Source: Reddybacter sp041622675
Lineage (GTDB): Bacteria > Pseudomonadota > Gammaproteobacteria > Pseudomonadales > Porticoccaceae
Direction of reading: 5' to 3'
Length of the DNA stretch: 44,630 nucleotides
Assembly: GCA_041622675.1 (NCBI GenBank)
Contig: JBFJYH010000021.1
Span: forward strand, 1-44,630
Under the pieces are notes generated by a model. The model saw only the letters and a program-made list of their open reading frames with translations, was not told the DNA's origin and ran no database searches. Each line of letters begins with the position of its first letter. Position 1 is the stretch's first letter. Below are positions 8,952 through 18,194 of the stretch, in pieces. The position numbers and the translations under genes were made by a program.

Positions 8952-10718
8952 TCAAGCCCCCCATATACCTAGATGCATAACACTCGGGGGTACTTCCGTT
9001 GTCTTTGGTTCGGGGCATTTGTCCTGCTTGGTAGATTTAACGCCCATGCAGGCGAGCGCTTTGTCACAGGAGCGCAACGACCCGTTCACCCAGCCCTGCA
9101 TGTCCGAAATAGCTTCATTACAAAAGAAGACATTAGATATGGGCGCAGCGAGATGGTCCCGTATTGCAACATCATCCACGCCAAGCCGCCATTGGTGATA
9201 GGCAAATTCAAAATCATTGTCGCCGTCCCACAGGCGATAGCTGGTCAAAATTGGCTCTGGTATGTAATCAGTTTTGGTGCAGAACAGCTGAGCAAGCTGT
9301 TTCCTTAACTCGGTAACTACGGCTTTTGATGCCGGATAGAGGGTTTGCGGTGCTTTGCTTTGCTTCTCCTGCAACGGCGACGAGAACAGTTCGCCCACAT
9401 TCTGCAAGCCTTGCCAGAACACCGAATTGTCGAAATCACAGTACATTGTCAGCGCTGCAGCTCTATAATGTTTTTCTTCGTCCGCAGTCAGGTTGACCTG
9501 CTCCACACCGGTCTCACTGTCAGGAATTGAATAGAAAGGGTAAATCGAATTCAAGGGCAAATTGCTGAAATTCGGCCCAAATTGAACAGGCGGCTTAACC
9601 AACCCGCCAGGTTCAAGCCACCACGGTTGACTGAAGTACAGGTTTATTTTCATCAGCCTCATACCCCGTGCCGCATGGATACTCTCCCACAAACCCGGGG
9701 CTTCATTAAGCGCTGGAGATGTCACATACAAGTCTTCCATCCCCTTGGTGGCCGTCGCTATAACGAGCTGACTGCACGAAAGACTTTTGCGCTCGCCTCC
9801 GGGAATATTTGGCTTGGCGTTTTGTCGATCAGGGGCCTTGGTGAGCTCCAACCTGAAACCCTCCCCGTCACGCTCGATAGAATTCACATTCGTACTCAGT
9901 GTAACGCTGACGCGATCATCTGGCAGCGTATCCCGTACGGCGTTCGGCAAAGTGCTGAAGCCTTTCACAAAGGTGAAATATTTTGGATCCTTCGGAAAGT
10001 CGGCGAGGATTTGAAAGGCATCACCCGCATTGATCGGTGCCTTGAACGGCCCGGCAAAGCCGATTGATTCTGACAGCATCTGCACGCATTCCTCCGAGTA
10101 ATCCATATCCCGTAACAAACCCCACATCTGCCAGTCGCGCAGAAGCGTGCCTTTCCAGTGGTATTGATTGCGTAACTCGGTCCAATAGTCAGGGGTCTGA
10201 TCTACGGGTTTGGTGGCATTGTTGTGAGCCAGTACCGCGGTGTATACATCATGGATAATATCCGTTGGGCCTTTCCCCTTTTCGTTTTCTTTTAGTTCGT
10301 AAATTTCTCCCCAAATCGTATTACCGCCATCCTGGGCTTCCTTCGCTGTAAAAGCCCGGCCACGGAGAAAATAACGATTGGTATTGCCTCCGTACCCGGG
10401 TATATCGCTGCCCATCGGAAATGGCACGATCTGCTCGCAAAGCCCCATCTCCTTGATCAGCGACATTAGTTCTACCATAGAATACTGAAATCTCATCCCG
10501 CCTTCTTCTTCACGGACAACTTCGCCAGGGCGCACCGTTATGAGGTCGGTATCGAGGCGACCACCGGTTCTGTCCAAGCGCTCAATGACGGCAATCTTCT
10601 TGTCAGGATAGGTCTGGCTCAACCGCAACGCGCAATACAATCCCGAAATGCCAGCCCCAACGATTGCAAAATCGACGTACGGTGATGGATCCAGATCATT
10701 AAAATAGGTAATAGTCAT
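8952..10718 (-). CDS. Flavin-dependent amine/amino-acid oxidase
   Basis: A 588-residue FAD-dependent oxidase of the flavin monoamine oxidase/L-amino-acid oxidase type. The dinucleotide-binding motif GAGISG is at 21-26 with E46 at the end of the second strand. The FAD motif TGGRLDT is at 51-57 and EEGGMRF at 71-77 matches the substrate-side motif of L-amino-acid oxidases. The C-terminal FAD-contact region reads CNEAISDMQGWVNGSLRSC. There is no signal peptide. The reaction would be oxidative deamination of an amine or amino acid with O2, giving H2O2; the substrate is unknown. It follows the 424-residue barrel-like gene by 21 bp, so the two are almost surely co-expressed and may act together. 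Confidence 0.85.
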   Translation of the reverse strand: MTITYFNDLDPSPYVDFAIVGAGISGLYCALRLSQTYPDKKIAVIERLDRTGGRLDTDLITVRPGEVVREEEGGMRFQYSMVELMSLIKEMGLCEQIVPFPMGSDIPGYGGNTNRYFLRGRAFTAKEAQDGGNTIWGEIYELKENEKGKGPTDIIHDVYTAVLAHNNATKPVDQTPDYWTELRNQYHWKGTLLRDWQMWGLLRDMDYSEECVQMLSESIGFAGPFKAPINAGDAFQILADFPKDPKYFTFVKGFSTLPNAVRDTLPDDRVSVTLSTNVNSIERDGEGFRLELTKAPDRQNAKPNIPGGERKSLSCSQLVIATATKGMEDLYVTSPALNEAPGLWESIHAARGMRLMKINLYFSQPWWLEPGGLVKPPVQFGPNFSNLPLNSIYPFYSIPDSETGVEQVNLTADEEKHYRAAALTMYCDFDNSVFWQGLQNVGELFSSPLQEKQSKAPQTLYPASKAVVTELRKQLAQLFCTKTDYIPEPILTSYRLWDGDNDFEFAYHQWRLGVDDVAIRDHLAAPISNVFFCNEAISDMQGWVNGSLRSCDKALACMGVKSTKQDKCPEPKTTEVPPSVMHLGIWGA

Positions 10719-10739
10719 ATAGTCCTCTCTTCCGTGAGT

Positions 10740-12014
10740 TCAAGCGCGAGTGTGCTTCATTGGACAAACAATAGGCTCGGGACCCTCTGTTGTTTCATCA
10801 ACAGTTTCTTCCGGGAGCTGAATCGGCGGCAGGCGCAGGGCCTTGGGAACGTCCCTCTCGCGCCGTAGTGTATTCACTTGGATATGAGGCCACCGCGTCG
10901 TACCACCATTGGAGCCAAACATAAATTCAAAGTCCACGATCTGTTCATACTGAAGCTGTTCTACGACCATTTCCCACTCTTTATCGTAGACCTCCTCTAT
11001 CCACAAACGGTAACGCATACGCACGACCTTACAATAGCGCTCAATCATCACATTGTTGATGGTTGCGCCTTGAACCCCCGTTTCGTGGAATGAGTCCAAT
11101 TCGATCAAGTCGTAATTTGCGAAGTCGACCCCCTCGTTGGCATCAATTAACTTCAAGTTCGGTTGTACGGTATATGGGAACTTCGCACCGAATTGATCAT
11201 AGTTGAACACCTTCTCGAAATAGGCTCGCCCACTGTTCAAGCCACTTTCTCTTGGACCCGCATCAGGAGATTGCTCTTCGCGAGGAAGCTCTGTCCACTT
11301 GGGCTTCTCGCGCGATCCTTTGTTAAGGTCTTTGTCTGGCTTGATACCCATGGTTGGCGACACAGCGAGGTACTGTTGTTCCCATAGATCAGCAATATGG
11401 GGCGCCCGGCCTTCTTCTGATGCCACGACATTGCCGGTCAAATGGATGGTCGTGCCGTGAGGAATCACACCAGAACGTGAAATCGTATGGGGCGGCACAA
11501 ACTGGGGGCCGGTTTGCCCCGGACCCAACACCGGCTCAGCGCCATCAGTAGTCACTGACTCCTCATCCGAGGCATGGTTAAAGAGGTTTGGCGGGTTTTG
11601 AAACGGGCTTTGCGGGTCCCACGGCATATGGTTGTCACCGAGCCACAGATACATCCCGTTCTCGAAATGCTGGAGAACGTTATCGTTGTCGATGATCGCA
11701 GTTTCATACTTAAGGGCAGCGTTGAACTGCTCGTTAGATCCAGCTCGGTTGCGCACGGGTGCGTTTACTTTAGTAAACTTGAGCTGTTCTCTGTACTCTT
11801 GTGACTTGAAGTGAAATACGCCAAAGACCGTCTCAGAAGAAGTGCCGGGCGATGGCATCGGGGTAGTATGTAGCCCGGTTGGACCGCCCTTCCAGTTAAC
11901 CCAGGTGCCATTAAGTTTCGATAGAATGCCGAACTGTGGCTTATTGGGAAGACCTTCCTTCCATTTAGGGTAGGGCTTCACGGAAGATTGTTGTGCTTTC
12001 TTTGAATCAGACAT
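10740..12014 (-). CDS. Uncharacterised lipocalin/FABP-like protein paired with the oxidase
   Basis: A 424-residue soluble protein that I cannot name with certainty. Near the N-terminus, LNGTWVNWKGGPTGLHTT and, later, TTIHLTGNVVAS and MRYRLWIEEVYDKEWEMVVE look like strands of a calycin-type (lipocalin, FABP or haem-binding) barrel. It has no signal peptide or membrane segment, and ends with CPMKHTRA, whose Cys-Pro and His could bind haem or metal (speculative). It starts at an ATG preceded by AAAGGAGAG, an excellent ribosome site. It is the first gene of a two-gene unit with the flavin oxidase, so a role as partner, carrier or peroxide-consuming companion of the oxidase is inferred. Confidence 0.6.
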   Translation of the reverse strand: MSDSKKAQQSSVKPYPKWKEGLPNKPQFGILSKLNGTWVNWKGGPTGLHTTPMPSPGTSSETVFGVFHFKSQEYREQLKFTKVNAPVRNRAGSNEQFNAALKYETAIIDNDNVLQHFENGMYLWLGDNHMPWDPQSPFQNPPNLFNHASDEESVTTDGAEPVLGPGQTGPQFVPPHTISRSGVIPHGTTIHLTGNVVASEEGRAPHIADLWEQQYLAVSPTMGIKPDKDLNKGSREKPKWTELPREEQSPDAGPRESGLNSGRAYFEKVFNYDQFGAKFPYTVQPNLKLIDANEGVDFANYDLIELDSFHETGVQGATINNVMIERYCKVVRMRYRLWIEEVYDKEWEMVVEQLQYEQIVDFEFMFGSNGGTTRWPHIQVNTLRRERDVPKALRLPPIQLPEETVDETTEGPEPIVCPMKHTRA

Positions 12015-12814
12015 TGAACTCTCCTTTTTTATTATTTTTGCGCTCCGTCGCGGGTAAGACTCTGTCCTGCTAGCAGGAACGGATCATAACGTGTATTTTT
12101 ATCCAGGAAATACGTTTAAGGCGATGATAAAAATAACAGCATAGCGAATGCCTTTCCTGGTAGCGCTAACGATGAGGACTCGTTCTATTATCTACGATGC
12201 CCTCGGGCTGCGCTGGTAAGCAGTATATGACAAATCCAATTGACACAGCTACCAGCTTGGCATTACCTGAAAACCAGATTAACTGGTAAAAGACCGTACT
12301 AAGACATCATACCCGCAGACCATTGGTGAACATAATATAATTCAGCCATAAATAAAAAGTAGAAAAAAATTAGTCCCCCAACAACACCGATATAATTAAT
12401 ACATAAAATCTGTTAGCAATTATGAGAAAAATAGAAATCGTTTATGATCGCTAAACCCTTAATATCAGAGCCAAAAAAACACAGGTCGACCTCCACTACG
12501 GCCCTGTTCATAGTTCAACGAACAACGCATGCAAGGCACATCTACTTTTCCATCCAGCCATAAATAAAAGGATACAAGATTTCCATCTCGATTATATAAA
12601 CCCTAGAATTATACGAGTAAGCTCGCCCATAAAAAATTGTTTTTCTTATTAAGCCAGTATCAATGTCGCTAATAATCTCACTGGCACCCTACACTCTTTA
12701 TTTAATAGGCTGGCAAAATTCGCTATTTATACAGCCTTTAAAAAATCAAGTCTGAAGAAAAATTTTAAATAAAATAATAGTTTGAAATAATCACTTACAC
12801 ATATTTGCATGATG
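12015..12814. other. AT-rich intergenic region
   Basis: About 800 bp between the siderophore operon end and the oxidase pair's start. No coding frame is convincing. Short dyads (cctgctagcagg at 12066-12077; accagattaactggt at 12273-12287) are present. The oxidase-pair promoter should be near 12050-12150 but was not identified, and no clear terminator for the decarboxylase gene was seen. Confidence 0.4.
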
Positions 12815-14053
12815 CTAGACAAAATATTTCTCACTCGGCCAAGCTTCTAGCCTCAAATGGTGGCCCAAGGTTTCCGGTTTACGCAACCACTGTAGCTTTT
12901 GGCGGAAGAGCCCTAGTACACCTGGGCGAAGTTGAATAAATGGGACCGAACGGCTTTGATTATAGGCGCCAATGCCTTTTATCAACAAAAAGTCTCCCGC
13001 ATTTAGCTTTGGCAACCTTTTTTCCTTTGCCAAAGTATCGGCTTGTAAACAAAGCGGGCCATAGATGTCGGTTTGTATTTCCCCCTGCTGCTCGGTATAG
13101 ATAGGATGCCGATAGACTCTTGCTGTAGGCAAAGCATTAATTCCCGCGTCAACAACTAATGACTGACATTCAGTATCGCGGTGGCGGCAAGTAATTACCT
13201 TGGACAATAAGCTCCCAAAAGGCTCAAACAAGGTACGACCAGGTTCTAAAATTATCGTCGGCTGATGTACTTTGAGAATATTAGATAGCGGCTGCAGCCA
13301 TGCTTGCGCATAATGCTCAATACTAGGGAGTGCATGAATCAATGCCTTTTCTTCCCATCTGGGACTGATTCCAGCCAGACCACCTCCTATATCTAGCCAC
13401 TTGAGTGGCCACGGAAATGGCCATTTATCGAGAACACCAGATAGTTCATTCGAAGCTTGCCGAAAGATATCTTTTGACCGAATAGCCGTACCAATATGAA
13501 GATGAATGCCCTTAATTTCAATCCAAGGACAACTTGACTGCACTTCACGAAGCATCGACCACAACGTTTTATTAGCCGGAAAACCGAATCGATTCCAATG
13601 CCCCCCAAGGCTTACCCTAACCCCTATTTCTATTTTTTTTCTTAACTCTTTTGCAATATTATGTATGCGGTAAAATTCTTCCATGTGATCAACATGAATG
13701 CGGTTACCATGCAAAATAGCAGATTTAATCACTCGATCAGTTTTATAAGGGCCGTTGATCACTATATCTAGCTTACCTGGCAGCTCCCGTTGCAATAGCT
13801 GTGCTAAATCAAATTCATATTCACTAACCACTTCAGCCTTGGCCCCTTCATTGTGCAGCGCAGTCAAAACCCCCATTAATGGACAGGTTTTGTAGGAGAC
13901 AGCGACCTCAGCAGAGTGATACAGTTTTTTAAAGGAAGACTCAATTTCATGATAGCGTTTTATCATTGAATCGATATCATAGAGATAAACGGGGCTACCG
14001 TATTCTTTAGCTATAGCCTGTATGTCCATTTTCTCAAAGCTAGTCTGAAACAT
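12815..14053 (-). CDS. PLP-dependent decarboxylase of the siderophore operon (fold type III)
   Basis: An alanine-racemase-fold decarboxylase of the DAP/ornithine decarboxylase group, 412 residues from the chosen ATG. The PLP lysine lies in VSYKTCPL near the N-terminus. HLHIGT, DIGGGL and LEPGRT are the conserved phosphate- and substrate-site motifs. IYGPLCLQADTL corresponds to the GPLCESGD segment but lacks the canonical CESGD, so substrate choice differs from lysA. An upstream in-frame ATG at 14152 would add 33 residues unlike the family; ATG 14053 has AAGGAC nearby and overlaps the exporter stop by 14 bp. By analogy to FslC it would make putrescine from ornithine, the backbone diamine of rhizoferrin. 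Confidence 0.85.
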   Translation of the reverse strand: MFQTSFEKMDIQAIAKEYGSPVYLYDIDSMIKRYHEIESSFKKLYHSAEVAVSYKTCPLMGVLTALHNEGAKAEVVSEYEFDLAQLLQRELPGKLDIVINGPYKTDRVIKSAILHGNRIHVDHMEEFYRIHNIAKELRKKIEIGVRVSLGGHWNRFGFPANKTLWSMLREVQSSCPWIEIKGIHLHIGTAIRSKDIFRQASNELSGVLDKWPFPWPLKWLDIGGGLAGISPRWEEKALIHALPSIEHYAQAWLQPLSNILKVHQPTIILEPGRTLFEPFGSLLSKVITCRHRDTECQSLVVDAGINALPTARVYRHPIYTEQQGEIQTDIYGPLCLQADTLAKEKRLPKLNAGDFLLIKGIGAYNQSRSVPFIQLRPGVLGLFRQKLQWLRKPETLGHHLRLEAWPSEKYFV

Positions 14054-15239
14054 ACGTATTTTGTCCTTTATAATTTTGATGAATAAATATTGCCCCAAGG
14101 TATAGATAGCAAATTGCACTGATTGATAGAGCCAACAAAGGGTTACTTGCACAAAAACTGCCGAGAATCAGCCCCATAGCCATACCTAATCGTTGTTGCC
14201 GTTGAATATGCCCCATTAGCGCCGCCTTGCCTTTATTCTTTTGATCGGCTCGGTCGTCACCATTTGCCTGTAGATGAAATTTCAAATACTCACGTTGCGT
14301 CCATGGCATTAGAGGCGCCAGTGCTACACCAGATAAAAAACGTAATAAAAAAATGGCAATGGAATGCTCGGTCGATAGCTGCATCGCAGTAAAAATCACT
14401 GTAAAAAACAGACACAATGGTATATTTTTCACGTATTTTTCAGCCCGGCAACGTTGCCAGAAAGGCTTTGCGATAAGAATGCCTAGCGGCAGGGCACAGT
14501 AGGCAAAAGCCAAGATAAAATTCGTTTCAGATCCATCCAGTAACAAATTAGCTAATACTGGAACTACCACCCACCGCGCAACTTGTAACAATAAAAACCA
14601 ATCTCTCGCTGTCCTAAACAGCACCACGCTAAATTGATAGCTCTCGATCGAAGTTGACTGTTTACTTGTCGGCCCTTTTGTCTTTCCCACCTTAATGTAT
14701 AAAACAGCCCCAAGCGCAAGACTTGCACTGATAATCAGTGCAAGTCCCGTATAGAACATAGTTTGTGTGAAAGTAATCTGGACTAATAGCCAGCCGACCC
14801 AGAGTGGCCCGATAATACTCGCTATCGCAGTTGCTGACTGCAAACGAAAAAGTCCTTGATCAAAATCAAGCTGTAGTACCAAGTGTTGTGAGGCGGGCAA
14901 GACACTGGCTACCAATCCTTGGACAAAACGCAATACTAGTACCAGTAATAAGTAGGGCACCAAGGCGATCAGTATCAAGCTTCCACCTAGGCCGAACAAA
15001 CTACGTATCCAGTTAATGAATGGATTATAGTGACAAGTAAATCTCCCCCAAAAGGTTGTACTAATAGCTGCACCCAAAACGGGCAAACTGTACAAAGCTG
15101 CCAAGTACACTGAATATAGGTTTGTATTTGGCTCTATTCTTTGGGCTAACCACACCGGCCAATAGGGGTTAAGGCCCTCCACAACACCAAGTGCAAAAAC
15201 ATGTATACCCGTTACGCTATACCACTGTATTTTATTCAT
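14040..15239 (-). CDS. MFS transporter, probable siderophore exporter
   Basis: A 399-residue major facilitator protein with about 12 hydrophobic segments and a basic central loop (KVGKTKGPTSKQS) between the halves. It starts at ATG 15239, which overlaps the NIS synthetase stop as ATGA; the frame's earlier TTG at 15245 is less likely. It sits between synthetase and decarboxylase genes, as FslB does in Francisella and as MFS exporters do in many NIS clusters. It should therefore export the finished siderophore across the inner membrane; an import role is possible but less likely given the position. Confidence 0.85.
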   Translation of the reverse strand: MNKIQWYSVTGIHVFALGVVEGLNPYWPVWLAQRIEPNTNLYSVYLAALYSLPVLGAAISTTFWGRFTCHYNPFINWIRSLFGLGGSLILIALVPYLLLVLVLRFVQGLVASVLPASQHLVLQLDFDQGLFRLQSATAIASIIGPLWVGWLLVQITFTQTMFYTGLALIISASLALGAVLYIKVGKTKGPTSKQSTSIESYQFSVVLFRTARDWFLLLQVARWVVVPVLANLLLDGSETNFILAFAYCALPLGILIAKPFWQRCRAEKYVKNIPLCLFFTVIFTAMQLSTEHSIAIFLLRFLSGVALAPLMPWTQREYLKFHLQANGDDRADQKNKGKAALMGHIQRQQRLGMAMGLILGSFCASNPLLALSISAICYLYLGAIFIHQNYKGQNTYVSD

Positions 15240-17080
15240 GACCAAGGTTTAAGTGGATTACCTATATGCGTCCAAATATCCTCACTGGTGTCCTTCAAAC
15301 GCATGCGAATAAACGCTTTCGTCTGCCATGGCACTTGCAAAAAACCCTGCCAGTCTTCGACATAATCTAGGGGGGCCATAGCCGGTCGGCACTGGTTGAA
15401 AACCTTTTTCGTTTCTTCAGCTATCACCCGCCACAACCAGCTGGATGGAATTGAATAGTCAGAACTTAGGGCGGACACTAAGGCGCCAATATGACAGATG
15501 TAGAGGGTGTGTATTAATTTTTGACGACATTGACTGCGGTCTTCCGCCAAGATTAGCGGGTCGGGATGGAACGCCAGTTTTAGCCCTTTCTTCAACAGAC
15601 TATCTGGGTGAATGCGTACACCGCCAAAATCACGAATGATAAATCCTGCTATCTGACCCTGCGAATCAAGCTTCAAGAGACTGTTTTGTTGATGCGCTTC
15701 CAATGTAATGCCATATTTCAAATACAAGCCTAGCGCTGCGTTTATTAAATGCTGCACATAACTCCTGAAATTTGGCATTAGCTGCCCTATATCATGGGCG
15801 TCATCCGTTAATATGTGGCTAAAAAGACATTTTTCGTCAGGCGTTCGCGCGGCAAGTGCCGCTACCGGAATTGCCATTTCCTCGCTATCCAGGACTTCGG
15901 ATAATGGGCTTCTAAAAATGACAGAGAAGTGTTTTGCCACCTCTGCTGATGCATCCAAGTGCAAACCCCACGTTTCAGGAAGTGGTGTAAAAGATTGTTG
16001 GAGCGCATTGTCACGGGCATTTATTTCAAGTAGCAACTTGCTTACCCGTGGACCCATCTGGCTAGACCGTGGTGAAACAGTACGTTGTGTGCTGGTCATA
16101 CGCATCGCAACAGGTAATTTTATGAATGGTTTACTTGGTCCGCCCTCTGGATACACCGTGCGATAGGATAAAGAAGCATGGCTGTTTATTTTAGGCGCAG
16201 CTTCGGGCAAATACAGCGCCGGGTGTATCTCCTTATTCCAGCGACTTTCAATTTGTACGGGATGTACTGGCAAGGGCAGATATTCATGAGCATTTTCTCC
16301 CATGGCAAATTGCCAGCGTTCTATTAGTTCAGGAAAATAACACGTCAACATATCGAGATACTCATCCTGTTCCCCACCTTCTAGGACACATTGATCGCGT
16401 TTGATGGCCGCTATACTTATCTGTGCCCGGCCTCGAAACTCAGGTGCTGTTTCAAACACATCAATGGCCGATACGCCTTGTTTTGCTTTTATTGTTGGGT
16501 GAATCGGGTGACCGATTGCCCCCCATTGCTCAAAGAACAGAGTAGGATTTTCAACGAATGTCTCTAGACCCCTCAACCCTTGCCAGAAAGATTGAGAGCC
16601 AATCTCCTTTTGTATCTGCTGGTTCCAGCGTTCGCGGAAACAAATTGCTATCGCTTCGTTTCTGATACTGTTAGCGAGCTCTACTGAAAACCGTTTGATT
16701 GAATCTCGATCTATTCCTTCAACTTCCCACAACTCCAACCAAGAAGAAAGCTGGCTCAGTGAAGGTTCGTTAAGTTGAATCGAAGCAAATAAGTCAAATT
16801 CATCCCCTTGAACAGTCCAGGATACGACCTGTCGCGCGACCCACATCGCGATACTTTTTACTTGCTCCTGCTGCCCGAACGACCTAGTTTCATGGGGCAA
16901 ACTTTCCCACGCGCAGAGACGAATAACTTTCTCTAATGTTTGTTTGTGCGCCAATTGTTGAGCATGGCTTAATTCTGCAGCTGTAAAAGGAATCTCACTA
17001 AGTTCTGCTGTTACATCCTCGCAATCAGATGGGATAGCTGTATTCAAGTCAGTATTATTATTTCGATTTACATTAATCAT
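15236..17080 (-). CDS. IucA/IucC-family NIS siderophore synthetase
   Basis: A 614-residue NRPS-independent siderophore synthetase. It activates a carboxylate such as citrate with ATP and couples it to an amine or alcohol. Family motifs are visible in order: GHPIHPTIKAKQGVS (ATP site), LPVHPVQIE, KLPVAMRMTSTQRTVSP, LEAHQQNSLL and FIIRDFGGVRI. The ATG is preceded by AAGGAC. It is the first gene of a three-gene unit behind the tandem Fur boxes. No second synthetase, acyltransferase or N-hydroxylase is present, which excludes standard aerobactin, vibrioferrin or achromobactin systems. One synthetase plus a diamine-producing decarboxylase best fits a rhizoferrin-like (dicitryl-diamine) product. 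Confidence 0.9.
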   Translation of the reverse strand: MINVNRNNNTDLNTAIPSDCEDVTAELSEIPFTAAELSHAQQLAHKQTLEKVIRLCAWESLPHETRSFGQQEQVKSIAMWVARQVVSWTVQGDEFDLFASIQLNEPSLSQLSSWLELWEVEGIDRDSIKRFSVELANSIRNEAIAICFRERWNQQIQKEIGSQSFWQGLRGLETFVENPTLFFEQWGAIGHPIHPTIKAKQGVSAIDVFETAPEFRGRAQISIAAIKRDQCVLEGGEQDEYLDMLTCYFPELIERWQFAMGENAHEYLPLPVHPVQIESRWNKEIHPALYLPEAAPKINSHASLSYRTVYPEGGPSKPFIKLPVAMRMTSTQRTVSPRSSQMGPRVSKLLLEINARDNALQQSFTPLPETWGLHLDASAEVAKHFSVIFRSPLSEVLDSEEMAIPVAALAARTPDEKCLFSHILTDDAHDIGQLMPNFRSYVQHLINAALGLYLKYGITLEAHQQNSLLKLDSQGQIAGFIIRDFGGVRIHPDSLLKKGLKLAFHPDPLILAEDRSQCRQKLIHTLYICHIGALVSALSSDYSIPSSWLWRVIAEETKKVFNQCRPAMAPLDYVEDWQGFLQVPWQTKAFIRMRLKDTSEDIWTHIGNPLKPWS

Positions 17081-17138
17081 AGATTGTCCTTTTCATGAAG
17101 ATTGAAAAAATATGCACTCGGATTAGCCACATCAATAA

Positions 17139-17162
17139 GCGACCTCAATGGTGATAGGTCGC
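17139..17162 (-). promoter_or_regulatory. Hairpin in the siderophore operon leader
   Basis: Perfect 7-bp arms gcgacct and aggtcgc with a 10-base spacer, between the Fur array and the synthetase start. If transcribed it forms a stem in the 5' leader, which might shape mRNA stability or small-RNA control. No T-run follows, so it is not a classical terminator. Confidence 0.35.
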
Positions 17163-17172
17163 TCACGGTAAT

Positions 17173-17244
17173 AATAATGATAATCATATTAATAATGATA
17201 ATCATATTAATAATGATAATCATATTAATAATGATTATCATTCG
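17173..17244. promoter_or_regulatory. Tandem Fur-box array
   Basis: Three perfect head-to-tail copies of the 18-bp unit aataatgataatcatatt (17173-17190, 17191-17208, 17209-17226) and a fourth diverged copy (17227-17244, aataatgattatcattcg). Each unit contains the Fur core gataatcat, so Fur dimers could bind in a long polymer. It lies between the siderophore biosynthesis operon (minus) and the receptor remnant (plus), and presumably once controlled both. Confidence 0.85.
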
Positions 17245-17341
17245 CAATAGAATTATTGCCTTTCTATGATTCTGAACGTTCGAACTATGCTGTTCAGCTC
17301 CAAAAACTCAAAAAGAGCCTAAAAGGAGAGATAGAGAAGAG

Positions 17342-18032
17342 CGTTTTTCGCGTGCACTTTGTCTGACTTTCTCTGCTATGAGTTATGCAGAGAGCAACCA
17401 GAATGAGCACGAAAAGGCGAGTCAAGAAGTTAGCGTCATCGTCACTCGAACTGAGAAACCGCTAAACACGGTCCCTAATATGGTGGCTGTGACTAATTAG
17501 GAGACCTTAGAGATACAAATTGCTGTGAATAATGATTTGTCGACTATTCTTCGAATCCAATGCCCCCCAGCGGACAAAAAATCAGTGGCCACTGCAAGAT
17601 GGCTTACGAGGTCGACACACAACTGACGATCTAATGTTGTCACGCGTGGACGGCATTCATGCGCCAATGCTATTCATGGCATCGGAGCATCGGAGGTATC
17701 ATTAATCTAGTTACCAAAAGCCTAACAACGAAATAGAGCAAACTATTCGTATAGAGCCTGCCTTTCAGGAAGAAAATGTCGGTGGAAGTCTTGACTATGA
17801 TCCACGTACAGTTTGTCGGGAAGATGATACAGATTTGATCTATTCACCAGCATCCACCTGAGACACACAGGGGTGGCCTACGCTGTAAATGACAAAATCA
17901 TTGGACTTGACAGTACTCTAGGCAACATGGGTGGCACTGACAGTCATAATTTTTAAAAATTCATGTTATAGCGGGACAGGGCAGAGACTTAAGTTAACGC
18001 TAAACGACTACCAGATTGAAGGGTTATAGGCG
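17342..18032 (+). pseudogene. Decayed TonB-dependent siderophore receptor
   Basis: Pieces of a receptor can be read across all three plus frames. A signal-peptide-like end (LCLTFSAMSYA) is followed by a TonB-box/plug start (EVSVIVTRTEKPLNTVPN) with an in-frame TAG at 17498-17500. Next come RGRHTTDDLMLSRVDGI, a stretch ending in GGIINLVTKSLTTK (17692-17733), and barrel-like text around 17880-18030 (DSTLGNMGGTDSHNF, then GQRLKLTLNDYQIEG). Several frameshifts, stops and a deletion in the plug make it non-functional, and most of the barrel is missing. It lies directly behind the Fur array, divergent from the synthesis genes, the usual place for the cognate receptor. Confidence 0.8.
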
Positions 18033-18155
18033 ATTGAACAGGAATCAAAAGGGTCACAGTAAGGGATACCCGGTAAATTGAGCCTTCGTAGTCGAGCCAT
18101 TTAGTTTTTACCTTAAGCTGCTTAAAAACCGCATAAACAGGCTAGCCGGCAATAT

Positions 18156-18194
18156 AAATTACTCTGACCCCTTTGATTTCGACCCATTTGATTT
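18156..18194. repeat. REP-like repeat copy (RAYT-associated)
   Basis: The motif aaattactctgacccctttg is followed by a second partial copy (gacccatttgattta) that runs up to the stop codon of the minus-strand cassette gene. The same motif recurs at 18884-18909 and 19259-19320. A weaker match at 18044-18061 may instead be worn receptor sequence. Confidence 0.65.

Noticed and set aside
9582..10067. 161-residue plus-strand frame
   Set aside because: It is antisense to the well-supported flavin oxidase; composition fits a shadow frame.
12815..17080. Aerobactin, vibrioferrin or achromobactin operon
   Set aside because: No IucB/IucD-type genes and no second NIS synthetase are present.
17173..17244. 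Regular short repeats as a CRISPR array
   Set aside because: Units are directly adjacent with no spacers and each is a Fur-box core.
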